This document shows positions 40,031 through 48,817 of a stretch of DNA of 64,000 bases, one piece after another. Within the stretch, counting starts at the first letter, position 1. Each line of letters begins with the position of its first letter. Source of the stretch: Flagellimonas yonaguniensis. Lineage in GTDB: Bacteria; Bacteroidota; Bacteroidia; Flavobacteriales; Flavobacteriaceae. The position numbers and the translations under genes were made by a program. The notes under the pieces were generated by a model. That model had not been told where the DNA came from, ran no database searches, and saw only the letters and a program-made list of their open reading frames with translations. Location of the stretch: assembly GCF_029193885.1 (NCBI RefSeq), contig NZ_JARFVB010000010.1, positions 1 to 64,000 on the forward strand. The letters run 5' to 3'.

Positions 40031-40137
40031 TTCAAAAGGGGCATTCGTCAATTCATATTGGGGCATTCGTCAAAAGGGGGATCTTTTTTGTAAAGGGATT
40101 GGCTATTTTTTCAGTCTTTTTCAATTAGAAAACCCTT

Positions 40138-41673
40138 ATGCTCATAAAAGTTTACGGAAGTGCCGTTTTTGGCATTGAGGCCACCACCATTATTGTGGAA
40201 GTCAATATCGATAAAGGAATAGGCTATCATTTGGTGGGATTGCCCGATAATGCCATCAAGGAAAGTAACTATCGAATTGCCGCTGCATTACAGAACAACG
40301 GTTATCGAATCCCAGGGAAGAAAATAACCATCAATATGGCACCTGCCGATTTGAGAAAGGAAGGATCCGCTTACGATTTGACCTTGGCCATAGGTATTTT
40401 GGCCGCATCGGACCAGATTCGCTCCGAGAACATCGAAAACTATTTGATCATGGGGGAGCTTTCCCTTGATGGAAGCCTGCAACCCATCAAAGGGGCCTTG
40501 CCCATTGCCATAAAAGCACAAGAAGAAGGTTTCCAAGGGTTTATTCTTCCCAAAGAGAATGCCAACGAAGCCGCAGTGGTTGATGGATTGAAAGTTTACG
40601 GTGTGGATAATATCAAAGAAGTCATTGATTTCTTTGATGTGGACGCTCCTTTGGAGCAAACCAAGATTGATGCCCAACAAGAGTTTTACGAAAACCTACA
40701 CTTTCCAGCGTTTGATTTTGCCGATGTAAAAGGACAGGAAAGCATAAAACGATGTATGGAGATAGCGGCTGCGGGAGGACACAATATTATTTTGATTGGG
40801 CCCCCAGGAGCAGGGAAAACGATGTTGGCAAAGCGATTGCCCTCCATTTTACCACCGATGACGCTTCACGAAGCATTGGAAACCACTAAAATCCATAGTG
40901 TGGTCGGAAAAGTGAAGAACAAGGGATTGATGAGCCAACGGCCTTTTAGAAATCCACACCATACCATAAGCTCTGCCGCCCTCGTTGGGGGAGGCAGTTA
41001 TCCGCAGCCCGGAGAGATTTCACTATCGCACAATGGAGTGTTGTTTTTGGATGAACTTCCAGAGTTTGAGCGTCGGGTTCTGGAAGTAATGCGACAACCC
41101 ATGGAAGATAGGGAAGTGACCATAGCCCGTGCTCAGTTTACGGTAACCTACCCCAGTAGTTTTATGTTGGTAGCCAGTATGAACCCAAGTCCTGGAGGGT
41201 ATTTTAACGACCCCGATGCTCCAGTGACATCCTCTCCTGCGGAAATGCAGCGATATTTGGGTAAAATCTCGGGGCCATTATTGGACAGGATAGACATTCA
41301 TATTGAAGTGACCCCGGTTCCTTTTGATAAATTATCCGAAGACAGGAAAGGGGAGGGCAGTGTGGTCATTAGAAAAAGGGTGGAAGCGGCACGGGAAATC
41401 CAAACCAGAAGATTTGAACAGGTTGATGGTATTCACTACAATGCCCAAATGGGAACAAAGCACATCAGGAAGTTCTGCAAGTTGAATGAGTCTTCCAAAA
41501 ATCTATTAAAAGATGCGATGCAGCGTTTAAATCTTTCAGCCCGTGCCTACGATAGAATTTTAAAGGTTTCCAGAACCATTGCCGATTTGGAGCAATCCGA
41601 ACAGGTGGTGGAAAACCATATTTCCGAAGCTATACAGTACCGTAGTTTGGATCGCGAGGGTTGGTTGGGCTGA
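40138..41673 (+). CDS. comM: YifB/ComM family Mg-chelatase-like AAA ATPase
   Basis: A 511-residue protein with an N-terminal Lon-protease-like S5 domain (YHLVGLPDNAIKESNYRI, APADLRKEGSAYDLTLAIGI) and a Mg-chelatase-type AAA+ domain with Walker A GPPGAGKT at 221-228, Walker B NGVLFLDELPEF and a C-terminal helical domain. ComM acts as a branch-migration helicase during natural transformation in Proteobacteria; the role here is inferred. It ends 2 bp from the convergent M20 peptidase gene. Confidence 0.93.
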   Translation: MLIKVYGSAVFGIEATTIIVEVNIDKGIGYHLVGLPDNAIKESNYRIAAALQNNGYRIPGKKITINMAPADLRKEGSAYDLTLAIGILAASDQIRSENIENYLIMGELSLDGSLQPIKGALPIAIKAQEEGFQGFILPKENANEAAVVDGLKVYGVDNIKEVIDFFDVDAPLEQTKIDAQQEFYENLHFPAFDFADVKGQESIKRCMEIAAAGGHNIILIGPPGAGKTMLAKRLPSILPPMTLHEALETTKIHSVVGKVKNKGLMSQRPFRNPHHTISSAALVGGGSYPQPGEISLSHNGVLFLDELPEFERRVLEVMRQPMEDREVTIARAQFTVTYPSSFMLVASMNPSPGGYFNDPDAPVTSSPAEMQRYLGKISGPLLDRIDIHIEVTPVPFDKLSEDRKGEGSVVIRKRVEAAREIQTRRFEQVDGIHYNAQMGTKHIRKFCKLNESSKNLLKDAMQRLNLSARAYDRILKVSRTIADLEQSEQVVENHISEAIQYRSLDREGWLG

Positions 41674-41675
41674 CT

Positions 41676-43103
41676 TTAATTGAACCTTTTGATCAAATTA
41701 TAGGTGAAAATTATCATTTCCTTGTAATTATCCTTTCTGATTTTCTCATCTATTCCGTGAAACCTTGTCATACTATCAGGACCAATGCGAATAGGATAAA
41801 ATCGGTATACATCATCGGAAATATCATAAAAATACCTTGCATCGGTTCCGCCACCAATTAAACCCGGTACAACAACTGCTTCTGGAAAAACGGAACGTAT
41901 GATTTTTTCAAGGTTTTTGAAAGCTTCCGAGTCAATGCTGGAAACAGGGGACGGATTTGTGGCAAAACCAGTGGTTTCAACCTTTATTTCATCTCCAATG
42001 GTCTTTTGGATATGTTGTCTTACGGATTCAATGGTTTCTCCGGGCAAAATCCTAAAATTCACAGTGGCCTTGCCAACAGTTGGGATCACATTGTCCTTCA
42101 CACCACCTTCGATTATTGTGGGGGCTGTGGTAGTATGGGCATTCAATGCTTTGAGAACGGGTCCTTTGAACAACCATGGATTGGCAAATGCCAATTTTTT
42201 GAAAAATGGCATTTCTGCCCCCATATATTCAAATTGATAATCTATGGGCTTTACCATTTTATAGGGAAGCTGATTGTTTTCTAAATCCACGATTGCTTGC
42301 GCGAGCATTCCAAGTGTATTGTCTTCTGGTGGGGCGGAACTATGGCCTCCGGTAGTTTCAACAATAAGGTTAAAGGATACATACCCTTTCTCTGCCAAGT
42401 TTACCATAGCAACTGTTTTGTCAAAATCAGGAACCATATTTTTGGCCAAAAACCCACCTTCGTCCAAGGCCATTGCGGCATGAATCCCTTTTTCTTTCAA
42501 ATGGGCAGCTATTGCTTTGGCTCCATGTTCCCCTCCCAGTTCTTCATCATGTCCAAATGCTAGATAAATGGTTTGTTTTGGTGCAAAGGATTCCTGAAGT
42601 AACATTTCAACAGATTCCATGAGTGCCATAAGGGAACTTTTATCATCCATGGTTCCTCTTCCGATAATATGGCTGTCGGTTATGATTCCCTCGAACGGCC
42701 CTGCCTCCCAATTGTCAAGGGTTGGCAGGTCCACAGGCACCACATCTTGATGTGAAAGGAGTATGATTGGCTTTTTAGATGGATCGCTACCTTTCCAAGT
42801 ATAGAGCAGACTATAATCATTGATTTTTTCCAATGTCAGATTTTGATGAAGTAGGGGAAAAGATTCTTCCAAAAATTGATGGAACCCATTAAATGCTGTC
42901 GAGTCGGGAATAGCTTCTTCACTAAAGGAAATAGTTTTGAATTGAACAGCTTTGGACAAGTTCAGGAAAGCCATTTCAGGAAACTTCATTGTTGCCAGCG
43001 GTTCGGGGTCAACTTGTTTGGAACTAAGCGATAAGGTTTTGAATATCAATATGGCAGCAATGATCAAGATTAGGGCTAGGATTCCAAGGATAATTTTTTT
43101 CAT
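41676..43103 (-). CDS. M20 family metallopeptidase (PM20D1/CPS1-like), membrane-anchored
   Basis: A 475-residue zinc peptidase from the ATG at 43103, which starts directly at a signal-anchor (MKKIILGILALILIIAAILI). Metal-binding segments are LLSHQDVVPVD, GRGTMDDKSS and GHDEELGGEHGA (catalytic Glu), GTDARYF, and the C-terminal FHGIDE. The dimerisation domain lies between about residues 225 and 350. It resembles the carboxypeptidase S/PM20D1 group that acts on dipeptides or N-acyl amino acids. The frame extends to 43199 but that adds a non-signal leader. Confidence 0.88.
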   Translation of the reverse strand: MKKIILGILALILIIAAILIFKTLSLSSKQVDPEPLATMKFPEMAFLNLSKAVQFKTISFSEEAIPDSTAFNGFHQFLEESFPLLHQNLTLEKINDYSLLYTWKGSDPSKKPIILLSHQDVVPVDLPTLDNWEAGPFEGIITDSHIIGRGTMDDKSSLMALMESVEMLLQESFAPKQTIYLAFGHDEELGGEHGAKAIAAHLKEKGIHAAMALDEGGFLAKNMVPDFDKTVAMVNLAEKGYVSFNLIVETTGGHSSAPPEDNTLGMLAQAIVDLENNQLPYKMVKPIDYQFEYMGAEMPFFKKLAFANPWLFKGPVLKALNAHTTTAPTIIEGGVKDNVIPTVGKATVNFRILPGETIESVRQHIQKTIGDEIKVETTGFATNPSPVSSIDSEAFKNLEKIIRSVFPEAVVVPGLIGGGTDARYFYDISDDVYRFYPIRIGPDSMTRFHGIDEKIRKDNYKEMIIFTYNLIKRFN

Positions 43104-43314
43104 GGTTGGTTTGGTTGTTTCTCCCAAATTATATAAAAATATTGATGAATCGATAATTGGGGAGAAATAGTTAAGTCTACTGTTATTGAACAAATTCACA
43201 ATACAGTTAACTTATTTGGAAAGATATTCAATTATTACGTTAAATATTGATTAACTCGCTGTTAATTAGAATTTTGAACCTTAATTTCGCACGATTTTCA
43301 GAAAATTAGAGAAC

Positions 43315-43725
43315 ATGCAATTTGTGGAGTTGAACCCAATGGGGAATTTTGACCCTTGGGAGCAGGAGAAGATTGATGAGTTGCTGCATCAAAACATCAA
43401 AGAGTCGTTGAGCAATAGATTGGTTTTTGAAGATGAGAGCATCAAACTTTGGGACCTTTATCTTCTTCCAGGTGAACGACTTGATTTTAGAAAGCACAAT
43501 ACCAATTATGCCTGGGTGTGCACAACAGGTGGCTTACTCATAACCCGATATGGGAATGGTAAAATCGATATGATTAAACTAAATCAAGGCGATACCGAGT
43601 ATTTCGAAAACAGAGGCAAAAACTATGTCAACGATCTGGAAAATATCGGCGAGGATATTGTTGTCATCAATATTTTGGAATACAAACAGGCCAAAAAAGA
43701 AAACAGCATTCAGTTCTGTAACTAA
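43315..43725 (+). CDS. small cupin-like protein
   Basis: A 136-residue soluble protein with a central cupin-like beta region (WDLYLLPGERLDFRKHNTNYAWVC, read as WDLYLLPGERLDF and RKHNTNYAWVC, then GDTEYFENRGKNYVNDLENIG). Only one of the usual His metal ligands is obvious, so it may not bind metal in the classical way. Function unknown. Its 3' end overlaps the convergent nuclease-like gene by 4 bp. Confidence 0.7.
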   Translation: MQFVELNPMGNFDPWEQEKIDELLHQNIKESLSNRLVFEDESIKLWDLYLLPGERLDFRKHNTNYAWVCTTGGLLITRYGNGKIDMIKLNQGDTEYFENRGKNYVNDLENIGEDIVVINILEYKQAKKENSIQFCN

Positions 43726-44165
43726 ATGGCCTTGATGTTTGCCTTTAAACCAGAGATGATGCCCAAAATGTTTTCCACGGTTTCGTCCAGATAATATTTA
43801 ATGGCCAAATGTGGAATCCTGATGGTGGTAAATCCATTTTTAAAGGAATGCATGGCCTCTTCTAAGTCGTTTATGGCTTGTTCGTGGGTAATCATGTTGT
43901 TGTTCTTGTCAATCTCGATATTGAGTTTGACACGTGATATGGCAATATCAACAGATTTTTTACCATCCCACCATTCCAACATGGGGTGGACACCAGCAGC
44001 TTTCAAAGCAAAAAATAAATGGATGGCTTCAATCGGGGTGTCGTTGTCCAATATTACTTTTTTGATGAGTTTCGTATGTCGTTCGCAAAGCGCTACACCT
44101 AAAGACTCTTTCGAATCCTTAAACTGTTGGGGGTTGATGTCTTTGCCACAATCCTTACATGTCAT
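43722..44165 (-). CDS. zinc-ribbon plus VSR/DUF559-like nuclease-fold protein
   Basis: A 147-residue protein. The N-terminus has a compact metal site (Cys3-x-x-Cys6 ... Cys27-x-x-His30). The rest resembles the very-short-patch-repair/DUF559 endonuclease core: HPMLEWWDGKKSVDIAISRV, then LNIEID, a His and Gln in ITHEQAINDLEEA, and GFTTIRIP. Asp73, Glu84 and Asp86 would be the PD-(D/E)XK-type acidic residues. It may be a DNA repair or restriction-related enzyme; I infer this from the pattern only. Upstream (44252-44275) lies an inverted repeat gcatttc/gaaatgc. Confidence 0.65.
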   Translation of the reverse strand: MTCKDCGKDINPQQFKDSKESLGVALCERHTKLIKKVILDNDTPIEAIHLFFALKAAGVHPMLEWWDGKKSVDIAISRVKLNIEIDKNNNMITHEQAINDLEEAMHSFKNGFTTIRIPHLAIKYYLDETVENILGIISGLKANIKAI

Positions 44166-44362
44166 AAGTTTTTGTCGGGTTTAAGTCTAAGTATGATTTG
44201 GGACTATTATAACTTTCAGATTTTTGAAATAGTATAAAAATTCGATGTACGGCATTTCACTTTTAGACGAAATGCACTTTTTCGGATGAAATACATGTTT
44301 TGTCCATTTATCCTTTTTAATTTAATCGCCTTAAAATCAGGAATTCTTTAGTTTAGAATCCC

Positions 44363-44397
44363 TTTGGAGTAGCCATTGATAGCATTTGCTATATTTC
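44363..44397 (+). promoter_or_regulatory. possible pxpA promoter
   Basis: TTTG at 44363-44366 and TATATTTC at 44390-44397 (one mismatch to TAnnTTTG) are 23 bp apart, 41 bp before the chosen pxpA start. Confidence 0.35.
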
Positions 44398-44438
44398 TTG
44401 GAGTAAAAAGTATATTTAGGGGCAATCGGAATGTTTTG

Positions 44439-45182
44439 ATGAATCAGTTTAAGATAGATATTAATTGTGATGTTGGTGAGGGAGTTGGCAATGAGGCCGA
44501 TATTTTTCCTTTCATAAGCTCCTGCAATATTGCTTGTGGCGGTCATGCAGGTAATACGAAAACCATGTTGAGGATAGCTTCACTCGCTAAAAAACACAAT
44601 TTAAAGGTGGGTTCGCACCCCTCATACCCCGATAAAGCCAATTTTGGCCGGGAAGTGATGGATATTTCCCACCAAGATCTAATACAAAGTATTAAGCAGC
44701 AATTGTCTGATTTTGATGACATTTTAAAACGGAAAGGAATTCCTTTGCATCATATCAAAGCACATGGAGCCTTGTATAATCAAACGGCAAAGGACGAAAA
44801 GTTGGCAATGGTCTATTTGGATGCTATTGAAGTTTACAAGGAGAAGGCCATTCTCTATGTTCCTTTTGATTCAGCAGTAGCAAAAATAGCGGAAGAACGT
44901 GGATTTAAAATCTGGTTTGAGGCCTTTGCGGACCGCAATTACAATGCCGACTTATCCCTTGTTTCCAGAAAAGAGGAAAACGCTTTGATCGAAGATCCTG
45001 AAGCTGTTTTACAACACATATTGCCCATCATTAAAAAAGGTAAGGTGTTTACTATTGATGGCAAAGCGAGCAACATTCAAGTAGATACGCTTTGCATTCA
45101 TGGCGATACGGTTTCTGCATTAAAAATATTAACGTATCTTTCTAGGGCATTACCCCAAAATAAGGTGCAAATAGCAAAGTGA
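44439..45182 (+). CDS. pxpA: 5-oxoprolinase subunit A (LamB/YcsF family)
   Basis: One of three subunits of the ATP-dependent 5-oxoprolinase that opens pyroglutamate to glutamate. The 247-residue protein starts MNQFKIDINCDVGEG, the conserved N-terminus of the family, which is why 44439 was chosen over 44376. Other conserved segments are SCNIACGGHAGN, HPSYPDKANFGR, HIKAHGALYNQ, EAFADRNYNADLSLVSR and CIHGD. The stop codon overlaps the pxpB GTG start. Confidence 0.92.
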   Translation: MNQFKIDINCDVGEGVGNEADIFPFISSCNIACGGHAGNTKTMLRIASLAKKHNLKVGSHPSYPDKANFGREVMDISHQDLIQSIKQQLSDFDDILKRKGIPLHHIKAHGALYNQTAKDEKLAMVYLDAIEVYKEKAILYVPFDSAVAKIAEERGFKIWFEAFADRNYNADLSLVSRKEENALIEDPEAVLQHILPIIKKGKVFTIDGKASNIQVDTLCIHGDTVSALKILTYLSRALPQNKVQIAK

Positions 45183-45913
45183 AAAGTTACCCCATCAGCA
45201 TCAAACCTTTCGGAGAACGAGCTGTTTTAGTGGAATGGCCCGAAAAGGTAAGTGAATCCATTTTGGCGGATATCCTCGATTTTATGGACGCTTTCAAGGA
45301 GCTGAAAATCCCTGGTTGGGAGATGTCAGTTGCCTATAATTCCTTGACGATGGTCTATAACCAAGACCATATCGATTTTGAGGAGACCAAAAACATGATT
45401 CTGGATTGTCAAGAACGACAGGCCAAATCCAAAACGGAACGTGTCCAACACTTATGGACGTTGCCGGTATGCTACGACCTTGAATTTGGAATGGATATTG
45501 AAGAAACTTCCAAGACATTGGGTTTATCTATCGAGGAACTCATTGAACAGCATACATCGCATCAATATGTGGTGTATGGCATCGGTTTTTTGCCCGGTTT
45601 TATGTATTTGGGCGGACTTCCTTCTTCTTTGGAGATTCCCCGTAGAGGTGAGCCAAGGTTAAAAGTCCAGAAAGGTTCGGTAGGCTTGGCCAGTAAGCAA
45701 ACAGGTATTTATCCGCAGGATTCACCGGGAGGTTGGAATATCATTGGTAATTGCCCAGTGGACTTGTTCGACCCAAGCAAAGAGCATCCTTGTTTTGTGA
45801 AGGTAGGGGATAAAATACAGTTCGAGAGCATTTCCAAAGCCGAATATGAACTTCATAAAATTGAAGGCGAAGTTGGTATTTACGAACCCGAAAAAGTTGT
45901 GCTGAATGCTTAA
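45179..45913 (+). CDS. pxpB: 5-oxoprolinase subunit B (KipI-like)
   Basis: A 244-residue subunit with the allophanate-hydrolase-subunit-1 fold: an N-terminal part (FGERAVLVEWP), and a C-terminal cyclophilin-like part with VYGIGFLPGFMYLGGLP, IPRRGEPRLKVQKGSVGLA and TGIYPQDSPGGWNIIG. It starts at GTG, overlapping pxpA by 4 bp, and overlaps pxpC by 8 bp, so the three are translationally coupled. Confidence 0.92.
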   Translation: MKSYPISIKPFGERAVLVEWPEKVSESILADILDFMDAFKELKIPGWEMSVAYNSLTMVYNQDHIDFEETKNMILDCQERQAKSKTERVQHLWTLPVCYDLEFGMDIEETSKTLGLSIEELIEQHTSHQYVVYGIGFLPGFMYLGGLPSSLEIPRRGEPRLKVQKGSVGLASKQTGIYPQDSPGGWNIIGNCPVDLFDPSKEHPCFVKVGDKIQFESISKAEYELHKIEGEVGIYEPEKVVLNA

Positions 45914-46745
45914 AGTATTGAAAGCAGGTCTTTATTTAAGCATCCAAGACCTTGGGCGGTTCGGTCATCGGGATATCGGGGTGCCCATTGCGGGTGCCAT
46001 GGATGTGGAATCGGTAAAAAAAGCCAATCTTTTACTGGAAAATGACGAGAATGATGCCGTACTGGAAATCACGATGACTGGTCCTACACTACAATTTGAT
46101 ACCGATACGTATATTAGTTTGTCAGGAGCCCATATTGTGGCCACGTTGAACAACGAGCCCATTGATAACTATACCGTGATCAAAATTGGCAAAGGGGATA
46201 TCCTGTCCTATGGCCGTTTGGAGAAAGGATTTAGGGGGTATTTAGCCGTCAAAGGTGGTTTTCAATCAAAAAGGGTACTCGATAGCCGCTCTCAATTTTA
46301 TCCGGTAACCAAATCGTCTCGGCTTAAGGATGGGGATGATGTGCCTTATGCGGCAACAACGGATTACGAACCCAAAATTTCGGAAGTGAAGATTGAAGAA
46401 CATTTTGAAAATACCATTTTAAAAGTGTACAAAGGCCCTGAGTTTTCATTGTTGTCCGACGGTCAGCTCACGGAAATATTTTCAAAGCCGTATTCCGTTT
46501 CCAAGGAAAACAACCGAATGGCCTATCAGCTATCTGAATTGATTACGGGACATTCGCACTCCATGTTGACATCCGGAACCCTTCCAGGAACCATACAATT
46601 GACTCCCGCAGGCCGTATGATTATTTTAATGAAGGATGGCCAAACCACTGGGGGGTATCCCCGGATACTTCAATTGAGCGAGGAATCCATCTCGGTACTT
46701 GCACAGAAAAAATATGGGGATGAACTAGTATTCAAGCTAGTCTGA
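45906..46745 (+). CDS. pxpC: 5-oxoprolinase subunit C (KipA-like)
   Basis: A 279-residue biotin-dependent carboxyltransferase-type subunit (allophanate hydrolase subunit 2 family). Typical segments are QDLGRFGHRDIGVPIAGAMD, LEITMTGPTLQF, GFRGYLAVKGGF and TSGTLPGTIQLTPAGRMIIL with QTTGGYPRI. It completes the PxpABC set. The amino-acid transporter gene often found within such clusters is absent here. Confidence 0.92.
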   Translation: MLKVLKAGLYLSIQDLGRFGHRDIGVPIAGAMDVESVKKANLLLENDENDAVLEITMTGPTLQFDTDTYISLSGAHIVATLNNEPIDNYTVIKIGKGDILSYGRLEKGFRGYLAVKGGFQSKRVLDSRSQFYPVTKSSRLKDGDDVPYAATTDYEPKISEVKIEEHFENTILKVYKGPEFSLLSDGQLTEIFSKPYSVSKENNRMAYQLSELITGHSHSMLTSGTLPGTIQLTPAGRMIILMKDGQTTGGYPRILQLSEESISVLAQKKYGDELVFKLV

Positions 46746-46800
46746 TAATATATCTTACTTGCTCAATGCTAATTCATAATATTTTTCGTAACATTGACCT

Positions 46801-46857
46801 ATGAAAGTAAATAAACAAGTCATTATCGAGGTCGTGATTATTCCAGAAATGGAGTGA
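46801..46857 (+). CDS. ilv operon leader peptide
   Basis: An 18-residue peptide, MKVNKQVIIEVVIIPEME, ending with TGA. Eight of 18 residues are Val or Ile, with six of them in codons 7-14 (VIIEVVII). This is the hallmark of a branched-chain amino acid attenuator. It is followed 20 bp later by a strong intrinsic terminator and then ilvD. It should be translated to measure charged tRNA-Val and tRNA-Ile. Confidence 0.75.
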   Translation: MKVNKQVIIEVVIIPEME

Positions 46858-46877
46858 TACAGACTTGTTATTGACTG

Positions 46878-46914
46878 AAAAGGCCTGTATCCCACACGAT
46901 ACAGGCCTTTTTTA
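46878..46914 (+). terminator. ilv attenuator terminator
   Basis: A perfect 14-bp stem (aaaaggcctgtatc / gatacaggcctttt) with a 6-nt loop (ccacac), followed by a T-run. Part of its 5' arm is complementary to 46856-46862, so an alternative antiterminator can form. Confidence 0.9.
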
Positions 46915-47104
46915 TTGTAATAAAATTAATTGAATATTGGAATTTTAATCAACCTAAAAAACTGAAATACAGTAAATTATGTTTATTATGTTTCCAGTGG
47001 ATTTAAACAGCCACCAACTGTTAAAAATCTAGGGCTTTTTAAACATTTATCTTTGAATTACGGTATATATTCAGAAGAATACTGTATTTGAATGAAATTT
47101 GATA

Positions 47105-48781
47105 ATGGAATTAAACAAGTTTAGTAAGAAAGTAACTCAAGATCCAACGCTGCCAGCCGCTCAGGCCATGTTGCATGCGATTGGGCTAACAGACGAAGAT
47201 TTACAAAAACCTTTAATCGGAATAGCGAGCACAGGGTACGAGGGCAATCCTTGCAATATGCACCTCAATGATTTGGCCCTCGATGTAAAAAAAGGAGTGG
47301 AGTCCTCTAATTTGGTTGGGCTTATCTTCAATACCATTGGGGTAAGTGATGGGATATCGAACGGGACCCCTGGAATGCGTTACTCTCTGCCATCACGGGA
47401 CATCATTGCGGATTCCATTGAGACAGTTATCCACGCTATGAGTTACGACGGATTGGTAACCGTGGTGGGGTGTGATAAAAACATGCCCGGGGCATTAATG
47501 GCCCAATTGCGGTTGAACCGTCCATCCATTTTAGTATATGGAGGAACTATTGCGCCAGGCTGCCACAACAACAAAAAACTGGATATTATCTCAGCTTTTG
47601 AAGCGTACGGACAAAAAGTGGCCGGAGCTATTGATGAGAAAGAATATAAAGAAGTCATCCACAAGGCCTGTCCAGGAGCTGGAGCCTGTGGGGGTATGTA
47701 CACCGCCAACACCATGGCGTCTGCCATTGAGGCGATGGGCATGTCCATGCCTTTCAACTCCTCCATTCCGGCTGTAAATGACAAAAAGCAAGCAGATTGT
47801 GAAGCCTCCGGTGCCGCATTGTACCATTTGCTAAAAGAAGATATTAAACCAAGGGACATCGTGACCAAAAGGTCCTTGGAAAATGCATTTAGGTTGGTGA
47901 CCGTACTCGGAGGATCGACCAATGCAGTGCTTCACTTTATGGCCATAGCACACGCAGCTGAGGTTGATTTTACACTGGAAGACATCACAAGAATCAGTGA
48001 ATCCACTCCATTGTTGGCTGATTTAAAGCCAAGTGGAAAATATTTGATGGAAGACCTTCACAAAGTAGGAGGGGTTCCAGCGGTATTGAAATATATGCTG
48101 AAAGAAGGTATGCTTCATGGTGATTGTATGACGGTCACAGGAAAAACTTTGGCCGAAAACTTGTTGGACGCCCCGGATTTGGCAGAAGGTCAAGATATTA
48201 TCAGAAAGAAAGAGCAGCCTATAAAGGAAACAGGTCATATCCGTATTTTATATGGTAACCTTGCTTCTGAAGGGGCTGTGGCCAAAATCACAGGTAAGGA
48301 AGGGCTTGAATTTACAGGAACAGCTCGTGTTTTTGACAGCGAAGTTGCTGTTAACGAAGGTATCCATACTGGCAAGGTCCAAAAAGGGGACGTAGTGGTC
48401 ATCCGTTACGAAGGGCCTAAAGGAGCACCAGGGATGCCCGAAATGCTGAAACCCACTTCTGCCATCATGGGTGCTGGACTGGGAAAAGATGTAGCCTTGA
48501 TCACTGATGGAAGATTCTCTGGTGGTTCCCACGGATTTGTAGTGGGACACGTTTCCCCCGAAGCACAAGTAGGTGGTGGAATTGCCTTGGTAAAAGATGG
48601 AGATGAAATTACCATTGATGCCGTCAAAAATACCATCAATATTAACATTTCGGACGAAGAGTATGAACAACGAAGAAAAGAATGGAAGCAACCTGAATTG
48701 AAAATAAAATCAGGAAGCTTGTACAAATATGCCAAAACGGTATCATCAGCAGCAAAAGGCTGTGTTACCGATTTGTTTTAA
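47105..48781 (+). CDS. ilvD: dihydroxy-acid dehydratase
   Basis: Fourth common enzyme of the Val/Ile pathway, an Fe-S dehydratase of 558 residues. Cluster and metal-binding cysteines are in [20 protein letters not shown] and [16 protein letters not shown]. The C-terminal [20 protein letters not shown] and [20 protein letters not shown] are typical. The ATG at 47105 is preferred over the TTG at 47099. First gene of ilvDBNCA, behind the attenuator. Confidence 0.96.
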   Translation: MELNKFSKKVTQDPTLPAAQAMLHAIGLTDEDLQKPLIGIASTGYEGNPCNMHLNDLALDVKKGVESSNLVGLIFNTIGVSDGISNGTPGMRYSLPSRDIIADSIETVIHAMSYDGLVTVVGCDKNMPGALMAQLRLNRPSILVYGGTIAPGCHNNKKLDIISAFEAYGQKVAGAIDEKEYKEVIHKACPGAGACGGMYTANTMASAIEAMGMSMPFNSSIPAVNDKKQADCEASGAALYHLLKEDIKPRDIVTKRSLENAFRLVTVLGGSTNAVLHFMAIAHAAEVDFTLEDITRISESTPLLADLKPSGKYLMEDLHKVGGVPAVLKYMLKEGMLHGDCMTVTGKTLAENLLDAPDLAEGQDIIRKKEQPIKETGHIRILYGNLASEGAVAKITGKEGLEFTGTARVFDSEVAVNEGIHTGKVQKGDVVVIRYEGPKGAPGMPEMLKPTSAIMGAGLGKDVALITDGRFSGGSHGFVVGHVSPEAQVGGGIALVKDGDEITIDAVKNTININISDEEYEQRRKEWKQPELKIKSGSLYKYAKTVSSAAKGCVTDLF

Positions 48782-48817
48782 CAATTATGATAGGGGTATC
48801 TCCCTAAATATAAGCTT

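Larger units (their letters stand above)
46746..47104 (+). promoter_or_regulatory. 359-bp ilv leader region with transcription attenuator
   Basis: This spacer holds an 18-codon leader peptide (46801-46857) and four pairing segments. Segment 1 (46814-46821, aacaagtc) pairs with 46862-46869 (gacttgtt). Segment 2 (46856-46862, gatacag) pairs with segment 3 (46885-46891, ctgtatc). Segment 3 pairs with segment 4 in the terminator (46878-46914). 1:2 and 3:4 can coexist; 2:3 excludes 3:4. A ribosome stalled on the Val/Ile codons (46819-46842) would cover segment 1 and allow 2:3, giving readthrough into ilvD. The part from 46920 to 47104 is AT-rich with a weak inverted repeat near 47060-47090; no clear promoter was identified. 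Confidence 0.75.

Noticed and set aside
44252..44275. Inverted repeat gcatttc/gaaatgc as a LytTR-type operator
   Set aside because: The spacing and sequence do not match known LytTR sites well enough and no LytTR gene is nearby.
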